The notes: generated from the sequence alone by a model not told the origin. Numbered from the stretch's first letter, positions 54,455 through 62,600 are shown. The stretch: DNA of 64,000 nucleotides from BPGX01 sp035405785 (GCA_035405785.1 DAONJS010000002.1:62001-126000), one strand, 5' to 3'. Made by a program: numbers and translations.

Positions 54455-57400
54455 TCAATATGTATAAGAATATGTTTTAAAGGTTTTTAGATAGAACTTA
54501 TAAGCACTCTCTTCTCCAAAAAGTTCTTCAAACAAATTGCATAAGCCGTCAAATTTTTTTGCTAGTTCATTCAACTTATCGCTTTCAATGTTTTGTCCTG
54601 TTATTGCGGCTTTTAATAAATATGGATTGACGATAAAACTGTTTGTGTCTTTTATTCTGATAAGATATTTTTTACTTATTAAGTTATTGATAATTTCTGA
54701 AAAATTTATAGATACATAATCTTTTAATTCTTTAAAAACATAATTGAGCACATTTTCATTAAAAGAATAAAACCTATTTTCTATTATGTGTCGTTCAATA
54801 CTGATAAATATAAGATAACTCATTATTAAACATTCTTCTGCACTTTCTGTTTGAAGGAATTGTTTTATGATTTTTGATTCATCAATAAAATTTTTATGAA
54901 TTTCTACAAATAATTTAATTTGATTATTTATATATTTTAATTCATCATAAATTTTAGCAATTGCAATAATGACGGGGTTTTCAAAGTTATTTTTTTCTTC
55001 ATTTGTAGGAATTAGTTCAAGTTTATTTATGTTTTGTAATTTATTAAGATCAATGGCTTTTCCTGTTTTAACGGCATTGAGTATCTCTTCATTTAGTATA
55101 AAACAGTATTTATTGTTAGTATAATCTTTTTCTTCACATCTTTTCTTTAATAGGTATTTTTTACTTAATAAGTTTTTTAATAAGTTTTCAATTGCACCAA
55201 AGTATTTTAATAAATCAATTGAATCTTTAGGATTAACTAATGATTTAATTACTTCTAAAAGCATTTTAGAAGAAAATTTTTTCCCAGAATTGTCAATAAT
55301 ACTTTCAATAATTACATAACTCATTATTAAACATTCTTCGATACTATCAGTATGAAGAAAATGTTTAATGGAATCAATTTGTTCAGAAAAATCTTTCTCT
55401 ATACTTTCTAATTCATATTTATGTGTAGTTTTTATTGCATCATGTATTTTAGATAATGCAATAAGTATGGGATTACTAAAAATATTTTCTTTATCTTGAT
55501 TTGTTTCATTTAATTCTTCTGATTCTTCTAATTCTTCATTTATTTCATTAAATTTAGTATCGTCAGAGTTTTGAATGATAGTTTTTTCAATGCTTTCAAT
55601 ATTATCATTTGTTCCATTAATTTTTTGTAAATTACTTATATCAATATCTTCTCCTTTTTTGGCAGATTTAAATAATTCATCGTTTAGTTTTAATTTTTCT
55701 TCTTTATTGGTATTAAGTTCATTATAGGTATTTTCTGAGTTACTGATTATTTTTAAAAGATATTTTTTATTTAATAAATTATTAATAGCAACTTTAAGTT
55801 GTATGTATTCAGTTGTATTTGGATGAACAAAATATTTAATACGTTCTTCGCTAAATTTATCAGAAATGCTTTTACTAGCAAATCTTCGAATACTTTTGTC
55901 GAAAGCATAAGCCATTATTAAACATTCTTCTGCACTATCAGTTTTAAGGAATTGTTTTACAATGTTGAGTTCTTCTTTTAAGTTTTCCTCAATATCATTA
56001 ATTATTTTATTAATACCATCATAACGAGATTTTTTCACTCTATCGTAAATTTTAGCAAAAGCAATAATAATAGGACTTTGGAAATTAATTTCATCAATCT
56101 TTTTTTGAGTTTCGTTAATGTTTGTTTCAGTTTGAATAACTTTATTTGTGTCAATATTCTGTCCTGTTTTTACGGCTTTTAATACATATTCATTTGGAAA
56201 GAAATAATAATTATTATCGGTTTTATCATCTTGATTTTTCATTATCAATAGAAATTTTTTATTTAATAAATTAACGATTGAATTAAGGTAATTTAGTAAT
56301 TCAATAGTTTCAAATTCATCAACATAGGAAATTAATTTATATTCAATGTTTGAACATTTAAGTTCTGATTGCCTACATCTAAAATAAGAAAATATAGTGT
56401 AACTCATTATTATGCATTCTTCAATAGATTTAGTATTAAGAAATTTTTTTATAATCAGAATTTCAGGATATATTTCAGATATTCGCGAGAATTCAAATGT
56501 TTCTCTAACATTAAAATAAGTTCCAAAATATATTTTAGCAATTGCTGTAATGATGGGATTGTGAAAATCAATTACTTCAGTTTCAATATTGTTTTTACCA
56601 AAATTATTTTGATTTGTTTTTAAGGATTCAATTAAGTTCTTATTCAATTCAAAGTAACATCCGCCAATTCCTTTAATAAGTAATTTTTTATTGACTAAAT
56701 TATGAATGGCATCCAAATAATTTAAGTATTCAACAGCATTAATATGACGAAAACGATTAAAATGTAATAATTCCTCAAGATTTGTGTTTGAAATAAGTCC
56801 ATTTTTATTTACCAAACTCAATATGATACATTCTTCTGTACTTTCAATATTGAAAAATTCTTTGATAACTTTTAGTTCTTCACTTAAGTTATTCTCAACA
56901 TATTCAATAATAAAACTAAATCTTTCTTCTATAACTTTTACTTTATCATATATTTTAGAAAATACATCAACAATAGAATTTGGTAAGTTAATTGCTTCTT
57001 TCATTTCATGTATACTCAATATGATACATTCTTCTGTACTTTTAATATTGAAAAATTCTTTGATAACTTTTAGTTCTTCACTTAAGTTATTCTCAACATA
57101 TTCAATAATAAAACTAAATCTTTTACAACTTTTTTCTATAACTTTTACTTTATCATATATTTTAGAAAACGCATCAACAATAGAACTTGGTAAGTTAATT
57201 GCTTCTTCTTTATCATTTATTTCTTCTTCTATATCATCCATTTCATTATTGTCATTCAATTCATCTTTATCATTCACAGATGTTATATTTGAAGGATTAT
57301 TATTTGAAATTTTTATGTAATAATAACGACTTAATTCTTCTTTTAAGAAATTATTAAAATCTTTCAAATCTTCATATTTAAAAGCGTATGAATAAATTGT

Positions 57401-57907
57401 TCTACTATCAAATGTTTTATTTGAAAACTCAATATATTGAAAAATATCAAAATTTTCTTTTAATGAACTTAAATTAATATCTCCTTTGGATTTGACAGCT
57501 TTGTATATTTCTTTATTTAGAGTATAATAATAATTTATATCATTTGTTTCTGTATTTTCTATCTTGATTTTTATGAGGTATTTTTTATCAATCAAACTAT
57601 TAATTGCATTTGTGATTTTTATTGATTCAACTGATTCATTTGAAAGATCGTTAATGTGAAGAAGTTTCTTAATATCATTTTCATCAAAAAGTTTACCAAA
57701 AGAAAACCAAGAAAAACAAAATATTAAACATTCTTCAATACTTTCTGTTTGAAGAAATTGCTGAATGTTTTTAAGTTCTTCATTGTGTTTTAATTGAATA
57801 TTTTCAATTATTTTGGATAAATTTTCTTTATCGTCAGAATTTTCTATTTCTAAACGAATTACATGAAATGAAATTAAGATTGAATTTTGATGTTTGTTTG
57901 TTTCCAT
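54455..57907 (-). CDS. 1150-residue protein of tandem winged-helix-like modules
   Basis: From the ATG at 57907 (METNKHQN) the protein has about seven repeats of a 130-190 residue module, one of them cut short. Each module has NPIIxAIAKIYD, then EELxIIKQFLxTESxEECLIMSY, then YLxAIxNLLNKKYLLKI, and ends YxLNEEILKAVKTGxNID. The EEC motif is near-invariant. The module resembles the N-terminal winged-helix region placed before AAA+ ATPases in some Bacteroidota proteins, but there is no Walker motif here. It is very rich in Asn, Lys, Ile and Glu. No signal peptide. A TTG at 57928 is rejected as a start. Function is unknown. Confidence 0.75.
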   Translation of the reverse strand: METNKHQNSILISFHVIRLEIENSDDKENLSKIIENIQLKHNEELKNIQQFLQTESIEECLIFCFSWFSFGKLFDENDIKKLLHINDLSNESVESIKITNAINSLIDKKYLIKIKIENTETNDINYYYTLNKEIYKAVKSKGDINLSSLKENFDIFQYIEFSNKTFDSRTIYSYAFKYEDLKDFNNFLKEELSRYYYIKISNNNPSNITSVNDKDELNDNNEMDDIEEEINDKEEAINLPSSIVDAFSKIYDKVKVIEKSCKRFSFIIEYVENNLSEELKVIKEFFNIKSTEECIILSIHEMKEAINLPNSIVDVFSKIYDKVKVIEERFSFIIEYVENNLSEELKVIKEFFNIESTEECIILSLVNKNGLISNTNLEELLHFNRFRHINAVEYLNYLDAIHNLVNKKLLIKGIGGCYFELNKNLIESLKTNQNNFGKNNIETEVIDFHNPIITAIAKIYFGTYFNVRETFEFSRISEIYPEILIIKKFLNTKSIEECIIMSYTIFSYFRCRQSELKCSNIEYKLISYVDEFETIELLNYLNSIVNLLNKKFLLIMKNQDDKTDNNYYFFPNEYVLKAVKTGQNIDTNKVIQTETNINETQKKIDEINFQSPIIIAFAKIYDRVKKSRYDGINKIINDIEENLKEELNIVKQFLKTDSAEECLIMAYAFDKSIRRFASKSISDKFSEERIKYFVHPNTTEYIQLKVAINNLLNKKYLLKIISNSENTYNELNTNKEEKLKLNDELFKSAKKGEDIDISNLQKINGTNDNIESIEKTIIQNSDDTKFNEINEELEESEELNETNQDKENIFSNPILIALSKIHDAIKTTHKYELESIEKDFSEQIDSIKHFLHTDSIEECLIMSYVIIESIIDNSGKKFSSKMLLEVIKSLVNPKDSIDLLKYFGAIENLLKNLLSKKYLLKKRCEEKDYTNNKYCFILNEEILNAVKTGKAIDLNKLQNINKLELIPTNEEKNNFENPVIIAIAKIYDELKYINNQIKLFVEIHKNFIDESKIIKQFLQTESAEECLIMSYLIFISIERHIIENRFYSFNENVLNYVFKELKDYVSINFSEIINNLISKKYLIRIKDTNSFIVNPYLLKAAITGQNIESDKLNELAKKFDGLCNLFEELFGEESAYKFYLKTFKTYSYTY
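56822..57220. repeat. Recent in-frame tandem duplication in the module protein
   Basis: About 200 bases occur twice in tandem (56822-57019 and 57020-57220) with few differences. One copy carries six extra bases. Both encode the half-module INLPxSIVDxFSKIYDKVK through STEECIILS. Confidence 0.9.
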
Positions 57908-58027
57908 ATATTGATTGTTATTTTTCAATTATTAAATTATTTTTTATTCACCGCGAAGGCGCAAAGACGCAGATTTATTTGTGCTGAGTAGTATTTTTAT
58001 TTCAGTGTTTGATTAAAAAATTTTTTA

Positions 58028-58066
58028 CAAATATACAATTTTGAAGCGTCAAAGTATGTCGTTGTG
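58028..58066 (-). promoter_or_regulatory. Conserved 39-bp box, copy 1
   Basis: On the minus strand, CACAACGACATACTTTGAC is followed by TATATTTG. TTTG and TAnnTTTG are 14 bases apart. It lies 121 bases before the module-protein ATG. One of four boxes of identical length in this locus. Confidence 0.75.
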
Positions 58067-58077
58067 GAAAAAATTTT

Positions 58078-59067
58078 TCATCTAATTCTAAAAACGCAAT
58101 AATTTGCACTTTTGAAAGAGATTGCATATAAATTTACGTAGTCTTTAAATACAACTGTCATTAACTCTTTTTCATAGTCAACTATAAGTCTCGTAATCTT
58201 ATAATAAGTTTTACCTTTTTCTATATGATGAGAAAGTGCATAAACATAATCTTTATTTCCAACCTTAACTATATCAAATATCTTAACTAAATGACCTTCA
58301 CCATCTCCTCCTATAGTATAATGATAATCATCTCCTACAGTATAAACTGGATGAAAACCTTTTTTATATACATATATAGAAGTATCTACTACAGGATTAC
58401 CTTCACCGTAAACTAAGAGAATATAATCTCCTATTTGCAATCCATCTTTTATATCTACTTTATATTTCAATGTAGTTTTAGTAAAATCATTTAATTTACT
58501 ATAGTCTCTTTCTTTTAAAGGCTTTTTAAAATCGAAATATCTTCTAATATTTCCATAACTATCTTCAGAATAGTAAGTTTCTAGATATTGTATTTCTTTC
58601 TTATTTTTTAAATAGCTTAAATCTACTTCTCCTTTTTTAAGTAAATCATACCAAAGTAAAGAATTGCAATCAATATCAATCCCTTTCAATCTTTCATAAT
58701 ATAAAGAATAAAAGTTTGCAGCTTTTTTAATTGACTCAACTACCTCATTTTGGAAAATTTTTGGTATTTCTTTGACTACTGTATATCCAAAAAATGCATA
58801 ATATTTTAACCTAGTAGTAGAATCTAATTTATAAGTACTGTATAATGTATCAATATGAATTATTTCTTTAAAGAAATTATCTAAATAATCACTTCTTTTA
58901 AAATTAACAGGATTTTTACCTACCTCGGAACTTTCAATTTTAACTTTTTTAATTTCTTTTTTAGGAGCACTATTTTTAGGATAAGTTACATTTATTTTAT
59001 TTCTTAAATCTCCCTGCCCTACTACAATTCCAGCATTTAATAATGCTATTAAAACTAACTTTTTCAT
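58078..59067 (-). CDS. Secreted protein, paralogue A
   Basis: 329 residues. Signal peptide MKKLVLIALLNAGIVVGQG is followed by a soluble body of unknown family. Shared with paralogue B are CNSLLWYDLLKKGEVDLSYL, KYKVDIKDGLQIGDYILLV, a GGDGEGHLVKI turn and the C-terminus AISFKSANYCVFRIR. No catalytic motif is recognised. The first 25 residues and the DNA before the gene are nearly identical to those of B, while the bodies differ by many substitutions and gaps. It is probably periplasmic or surface-exposed. Confidence 0.75.
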   Translation of the reverse strand: MKKLVLIALLNAGIVVGQGDLRNKINVTYPKNSAPKKEIKKVKIESSEVGKNPVNFKRSDYLDNFFKEIIHIDTLYSTYKLDSTTRLKYYAFFGYTVVKEIPKIFQNEVVESIKKAANFYSLYYERLKGIDIDCNSLLWYDLLKKGEVDLSYLKNKKEIQYLETYYSEDSYGNIRRYFDFKKPLKERDYSKLNDFTKTTLKYKVDIKDGLQIGDYILLVYGEGNPVVDTSIYVYKKGFHPVYTVGDDYHYTIGGDGEGHLVKIFDIVKVGNKDYVYALSHHIEKGKTYYKITRLIVDYEKELMTVVFKDYVNLYAISFKSANYCVFRIR

Positions 59068-59482
59068 AGTTTTAAATTTTAATGGTTAATGATTAAAAAT
59101 TAAATTTTTGTAATGCCTGATTTTACTTGAATTTCAAAGGAAATTTGAAAGATATTATCTATTGTAATAAACTACTTCAATAATTGTTGATGTATTGATA
59201 AATATCTTTCAATAAACACAATTTTGATGTTCTACGATTGAATTTTATAGTGGTTTAGAAAATTATTTTAATGGAAAATTTTTTATTTGTTTGGTTAGAT
59301 TTTGTTTTGAGTGGGATGATTTTGAATTAAATTTTATTTTCGTTATTATTCTGTGTAAATATTTTTCACGCAGAGAAAACAAAGCATTTCGCAAAGAAAC
59401 GCAAAGCAAGTATAATCTTTGAATACTCTGCGTTATTTTTCTTTGCGGACTTTGCGTGAAATGTATCCTTTAATCATTTTTT
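59068..59482. repeat. Duplicated leader, 17-bp motif and hairpin element
   Basis: The stretch from about 59005 (inside the signal peptide region) to 59273 is nearly identical to 60630-60898. The 17-bp motif GATTTTGTTTTGAGTGG follows at 59298-59314. Then comes copy 2 of the AATATTTTTCAC...GTGAAAT hairpin element, 59358-59482. No gene is seen in this gap. Confidence 0.85.
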
Positions 59483-59522
59483 AATTACCATAATAGTAAC
59501 ATATTTTCGTAAATTTGTTTTG

Positions 59523-59561
59523 CAAAATTAAAGTTTTGCTCTGTCAAAGTGTGTCGTTGTG
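59523..59561 (-). promoter_or_regulatory. Conserved 39-bp box, copy 2
   Basis: On the minus strand, CACAACGACACACTTTGAC is followed by TAATTTTG with the same 14-base spacing. It lies a few bases after the stop of paralogue B and 456 bases before paralogue A. Confidence 0.75.
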
Positions 59562-59567
59562 AAAAAA

Positions 59568-60692
59568 TTATTTTATCCTCAGCACAAAATAATTTGCACT
59601 CTTGAATGTAATTGCTTGTAAATACAACCAGTTGTTTGCCATTACACCAATTAATTCTTTTTCATAATCAATTACTAAAGTTGTATATCTGTAATAAACA
59701 CCTTTCTTTTCATCAATATGAAAAGAAATTCCATATATAAAATCCAAACCATTTTTAGTATCTTTACCAATAACTTTAATGATATGTCCTTCATCTCCAC
59801 CACCAACAGTTCCATACTCTTCTAAAAGTTCTCCATTTGGTAAAAATCCTCTTCCATACCAATAAAGTGAAGTATCTACAACCTTATTTCCTATACCTAA
59901 AATCAAAGAAATATAATCTCCAATTTCAACACCATTTTTTATATCAACTTTATATTTTAATGCTGCTTTTAAAAAATCATTTGCCAAAGAAAATGTATCT
60001 ACATTCATTTTTTTATAATCATATACTTTTTTAGTTTCTCCTGTCACGTTATTTATTATACAGTAATGAAATAAATCAGGTAATTTTTTATTTTTGATGA
60101 AATAATCTAAATCTACTTCTTTCTTTTTTAAAAGTTCATACCAAAGTAATGAAGTGCAATGAACTTTTTTGAATTTAATTCTTTCTTTGTAAAGTAAATA
60201 AAAATTTTTTGCTTTTTCTACAAGTTCAACAGCATCATTCTTAAAAAAATCAGGAATGTAGTTGTAAGAACATCCATTCTTAAAAAAATGATATTTTTTT
60301 GCATCAAAATTTTTGCTGGTAAATACAATTGAATCCATTTCAATTTTTTTTAATGCTTCTCTTTTTGGAGAAATTTTAAATCCTACACCCGTGAGAATTC
60401 TTTCATCTGTATCTATAGTTTTGCGGTCATTAGTTTTACGGTCATTACAATTATCACATTTTACCAAAGTATCTACATCAAGAATTTTATAAAAAAATTC
60501 ATCGTAGTATCTACTTCTTTTCAAATTTATGCTTTTTACTTTTACTTCATTAGAATTTTTAGTTTCAGTTTTTTTAGTGGGTTTGGGAGGATTATTATTT
60601 TTAGGGTAAGTGATATTTATTTTATTACTTAAATCTCCCTGCCCTACTACAATTCCAGCATTTAATAATGCTATTAAAACTAACTTTTTCAT
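59568..60692 (-). CDS. Secreted protein, paralogue B
   Basis: 374 residues. It has the same signal peptide as paralogue A and the same body plan (CTSLLWYELLKKKEVDLDYF, KYKVDIKNGVEIGDYISLI, GGGDEGHIIKVIG, AITFKSANYFVLRIK). It has about 45 extra residues near 65-110, with a CDNC motif and a doubled NDRKT. The family is not recognised. Conserved leader with diverged body suggests duplication followed by rapid change, or gene conversion limited to the 5' end. Confidence 0.75.
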   Translation of the reverse strand: MKKLVLIALLNAGIVVGQGDLSNKINITYPKNNNPPKPTKKTETKNSNEVKVKSINLKRSRYYDEFFYKILDVDTLVKCDNCNDRKTNDRKTIDTDERILTGVGFKISPKREALKKIEMDSIVFTSKNFDAKKYHFFKNGCSYNYIPDFFKNDAVELVEKAKNFYLLYKERIKFKKVHCTSLLWYELLKKKEVDLDYFIKNKKLPDLFHYCIINNVTGETKKVYDYKKMNVDTFSLANDFLKAALKYKVDIKNGVEIGDYISLILGIGNKVVDTSLYWYGRGFLPNGELLEEYGTVGGGDEGHIIKVIGKDTKNGLDFIYGISFHIDEKKGVYYRYTTLVIDYEKELIGVMANNWLYLQAITFKSANYFVLRIK

Positions 60693-60940
60693 AGTTTTAA
60701 ATTTTAATGGTTAATGATTAAAAATTAAATTTTTGTAATGCCTGATTTTACTTGAATTTCAAAGGAAATTTGAAAGATATTATCTATTGTAATAAACTAC
60801 TTCAATAATTGTTGATGTATTGATAAATATCTTTCAATAAACACAATTTTGATGTTCTACGATTGAATTTTATAGTGGTTTAGAAAATTATTTTAGTGGA
60901 AAATTTTATATTTATTTGGCTTGATTTTGTTTTGAGTGGA
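60693..60940. repeat. Duplicated leader of paralogue B with 17-bp motif
   Basis: Partner of the block at 59068-59314. The first difference appears about 205 bases upstream of the ATG. Motif GATTTTGTTTTGAGTGG is at 60924-60940. The rest of the gap to 61080 holds box copy 3 and a terminator. Confidence 0.88.
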
Positions 60941-60981
60941 ATAAGTATGAAGTGAATTTTTGTTTTCTTATATCTGTTTTG

Positions 60982-61020
60982 CAAAATTAAAGTTTCACTC
61001 TGTCAAAGTACGTCGTTGTG
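60982..61020 (-). promoter_or_regulatory. Conserved 39-bp box, copy 3
   Basis: On the minus strand, CACAACGACGTACTTTGAC is followed by TAATTTTG at the same spacing. It is 290 bases before paralogue B and 45 bases after the ankyrin terminator stem. Confidence 0.75.
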
Positions 61021-61064
61021 AAAAAATTTTTTCTCTACCCTACTTTACTCTATTTTTTATTATA

Positions 61065-61093
61065 AAAAACCGCCAAATTATTAGGCGGTTTTT
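61065..61093 (-). terminator. Terminator overlapping the end of the ankyrin gene
   Basis: Stem AAAAACCGCC/GGCGGTTTTT with a 9-base loop. The upstream arm encodes the last residues (KTA) and the TAA stop lies in the loop. A run of six U follows on the minus strand. Confidence 0.85.
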
Positions 61094-61599
61094 AGAATAT
61101 CTGCTGGTGTTTTTCTATATCTGTTGAATTTGAATTTTGCAGATGGGTGTTTTAGAATATTTTTTCCATTTTCTGCCAAATAGTGCAAGGGTGTATTTCC
61201 ATCATAATCTCTCAATTCATCTACTAATGGATGTTTAATAATTTCTTCAAAATTTCCATAAACCAGATAATAAAACAAAGGTGTTACACCATTTACATTT
61301 TTTACTTTATCCACATAAGGATGATCAAGCACTTCTTTTACACCTTTCATAGCAAGATAATGCAACGGTGTATTGTCCAAATAATTTTTTACTTTTGATG
61401 CTGACTTGTGTTTCAAAACTTCTATTACGCCATATTTTGCAAGGTAATGTAAAGGTGTGTTCTTGTCTTCATCGTAAATACTATCCACTAATGGATAGTT
61501 TAAGATAGAATTGTCGCCATTTTTAGCTTTTTCAAAAAATTCTTGTTTGATGTTGATTGTTGTTTGATTGTGATGATTTTGATTTTTGCTGGTTTTCAT
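61081..61599 (-). CDS. Ankyrin repeat protein
   Basis: 172 residues with about four ankyrin repeats of 28-33 residues; the TPLHYLA core occurs at NTPLHYLAKYG, NTPLHYLAMKG and NTPLHYLAENG, with one variant TPLFYYLVYG. No signal peptide. Ankyrin repeats bind proteins; the partner is unknown. The repeats are short and carry a recurring LxHPxVDxV linker. The gene ends inside its own terminator. Box copy 4 lies far upstream, beyond a MITE-like insertion. Confidence 0.85.
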   Translation of the reverse strand: MKTSKNQNHHNQTTINIKQEFFEKAKNGDNSILNYPLVDSIYDEDKNTPLHYLAKYGVIEVLKHKSASKVKNYLDNTPLHYLAMKGVKEVLDHPYVDKVKNVNGVTPLFYYLVYGNFEEIIKHPLVDELRDYDGNTPLHYLAENGKNILKHPSAKFKFNRYRKTPADILKTA

Positions 61600-61681
61600 A
61601 GTTTTAGGGTTTTTAAGGGTTATTGATTTTTTAATGAAAAGTTTTAGTAAAGCTATTCTATTTAAGAAAAGCTTAATTTAA

Positions 61682-61795
61682 TTTTCACAATAGAGGCGTT
61701 CGCCGTTCCAAAAAGTCCAAATTTTAAATTGATTCAATTAACTTAAATGTAAAGTTTGTTTTTCACAACAGAGGATTTCACCGTTCTTAAAAGGT
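61682..61795. repeat. Two direct repeats upstream of the ankyrin gene
   Basis: TTTTCACAAYAGAGG followed by TTCRCCGTTC occurs at 61682-61708 and 61760-61786, 78 bases apart. The function is unknown. They lie between the ankyrin start and the MITE-like element. Confidence 0.65.
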
Positions 61796-61823
61796 CAAAA
61801 CGGATTTTTCTTTCAATAATAAA

Positions 61824-62007
61824 CACTATTGTCCAAAATGTTTTTGAATAAAAATTTAAGCAATTGAATTTCAGTAATTTAAAATTTTAAAATCGCCACT
61901 TTAAAAACATACTCCCCTTTACTTTTTTCAACATCTTATTACTAATGCTAACCTTAACTGTCCTGCGTCTCCTCGTTTCGCTCTAAAAAATATTTTGGAC
62001 AACAGTG
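61824..62007. mobile_element. 184-bp MITE-like element with TIRs and 9-bp direct repeat
   Basis: The ends are inverted repeats starting CACTATTGTCCAAAAT (left) and CACTGTTGTCCAAAAT (right, read inwards), matching at 20 of 22 positions. AATAATAAA occurs directly outside both ends (61815-61823 and 62008-62016), as a target-site duplication would. It has no transposase. The flanks are AT-rich, so the duplication carries some chance risk. Confidence 0.75.
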
Positions 62008-62085
62008 AATAATAAATCAATTTTTATCAGATTATAGTTATTAATTATCATATAAAAATAAACACAAACACTAAGTTCTCAAAGA

Positions 62086-62163
62086 TTTTTACACAAAGCC
62101 CACAAAGGTTTAATATAAAATACTTTGTGAACATTATGTATTTCTTTGTGTGTCTTTGTGTTT
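62086..62163. repeat. CACAAAGG-type long palindrome, second copy
   Basis: GATTTTTACACAAAGCCCAC at the left, TTTCTTTGTGTGTCTTTGTG at the right. Related to the element at 51052-51152. Confidence 0.6.
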
Positions 62164-62218
62164 AAAAAATATTGTACAGTTTAGTAACAAAATTTACAAC
62201 ATTTATAATTTGATTTTG

Positions 62219-62257
62219 CAAAGATAACTTCTTACTGCGACAAAATATGTCGTTATG
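62219..62257 (-). promoter_or_regulatory. Conserved 39-bp box, copy 4
   Basis: On the minus strand, CATAACGACATATTTTGTC is followed by TATCTTTG at the same spacing. It is 620 bases before the ankyrin ATG. It is the most diverged copy. Confidence 0.68.
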
Positions 62258-62325
62258 AAAAAATTTTTTTACTTCTTTGTCTTAAAGTTGAATTTTAAAA
62301 ATAAACCTTATTACAAGATAATTAA

Positions 62326-62503
62326 AATGAATAGTTTTGAGTATTTAATGTTTAGTTTAGTCGTCATTGCGAGGACACAAATCCGAAACAATCTCAAATG
62401 AGAAGTAGAGTATACTTTTGAGATTACTTCGCTTCGCTTGTAATGACGGTAAAGCTCAAAACGCTTTTAAATTGAGCATTGAATATTGAGTGTTGAGAAT
62501 TGA
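62326..62503. repeat. Heptads around a GTCATTGCGAG palindrome
   Basis: The palindrome spans 62362-62448. TTTTGAG/TTTAATG-style units precede it, and ATTGAGC, ATTGAAT, ATTGAGT, GTTGAGA, ATTGAGC follow in phase to about 62503. No gene is seen between 61600 and 62600. Confidence 0.75.
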
Positions 62504-62600
62504 GCAATTTTTGTATTTATTATCATTCAATACCATTGCGTCTCTACGCCAAAAATTATATTAACAAATGAATATTAACACAGGAAATTTTGTTTAAAAC

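Noticed and set aside
56784..57320. 178-residue plus-strand open frame with internal repeat
   Set aside because: Antisense of the duplicated segment of the module protein; its repeat simply mirrors that duplication.
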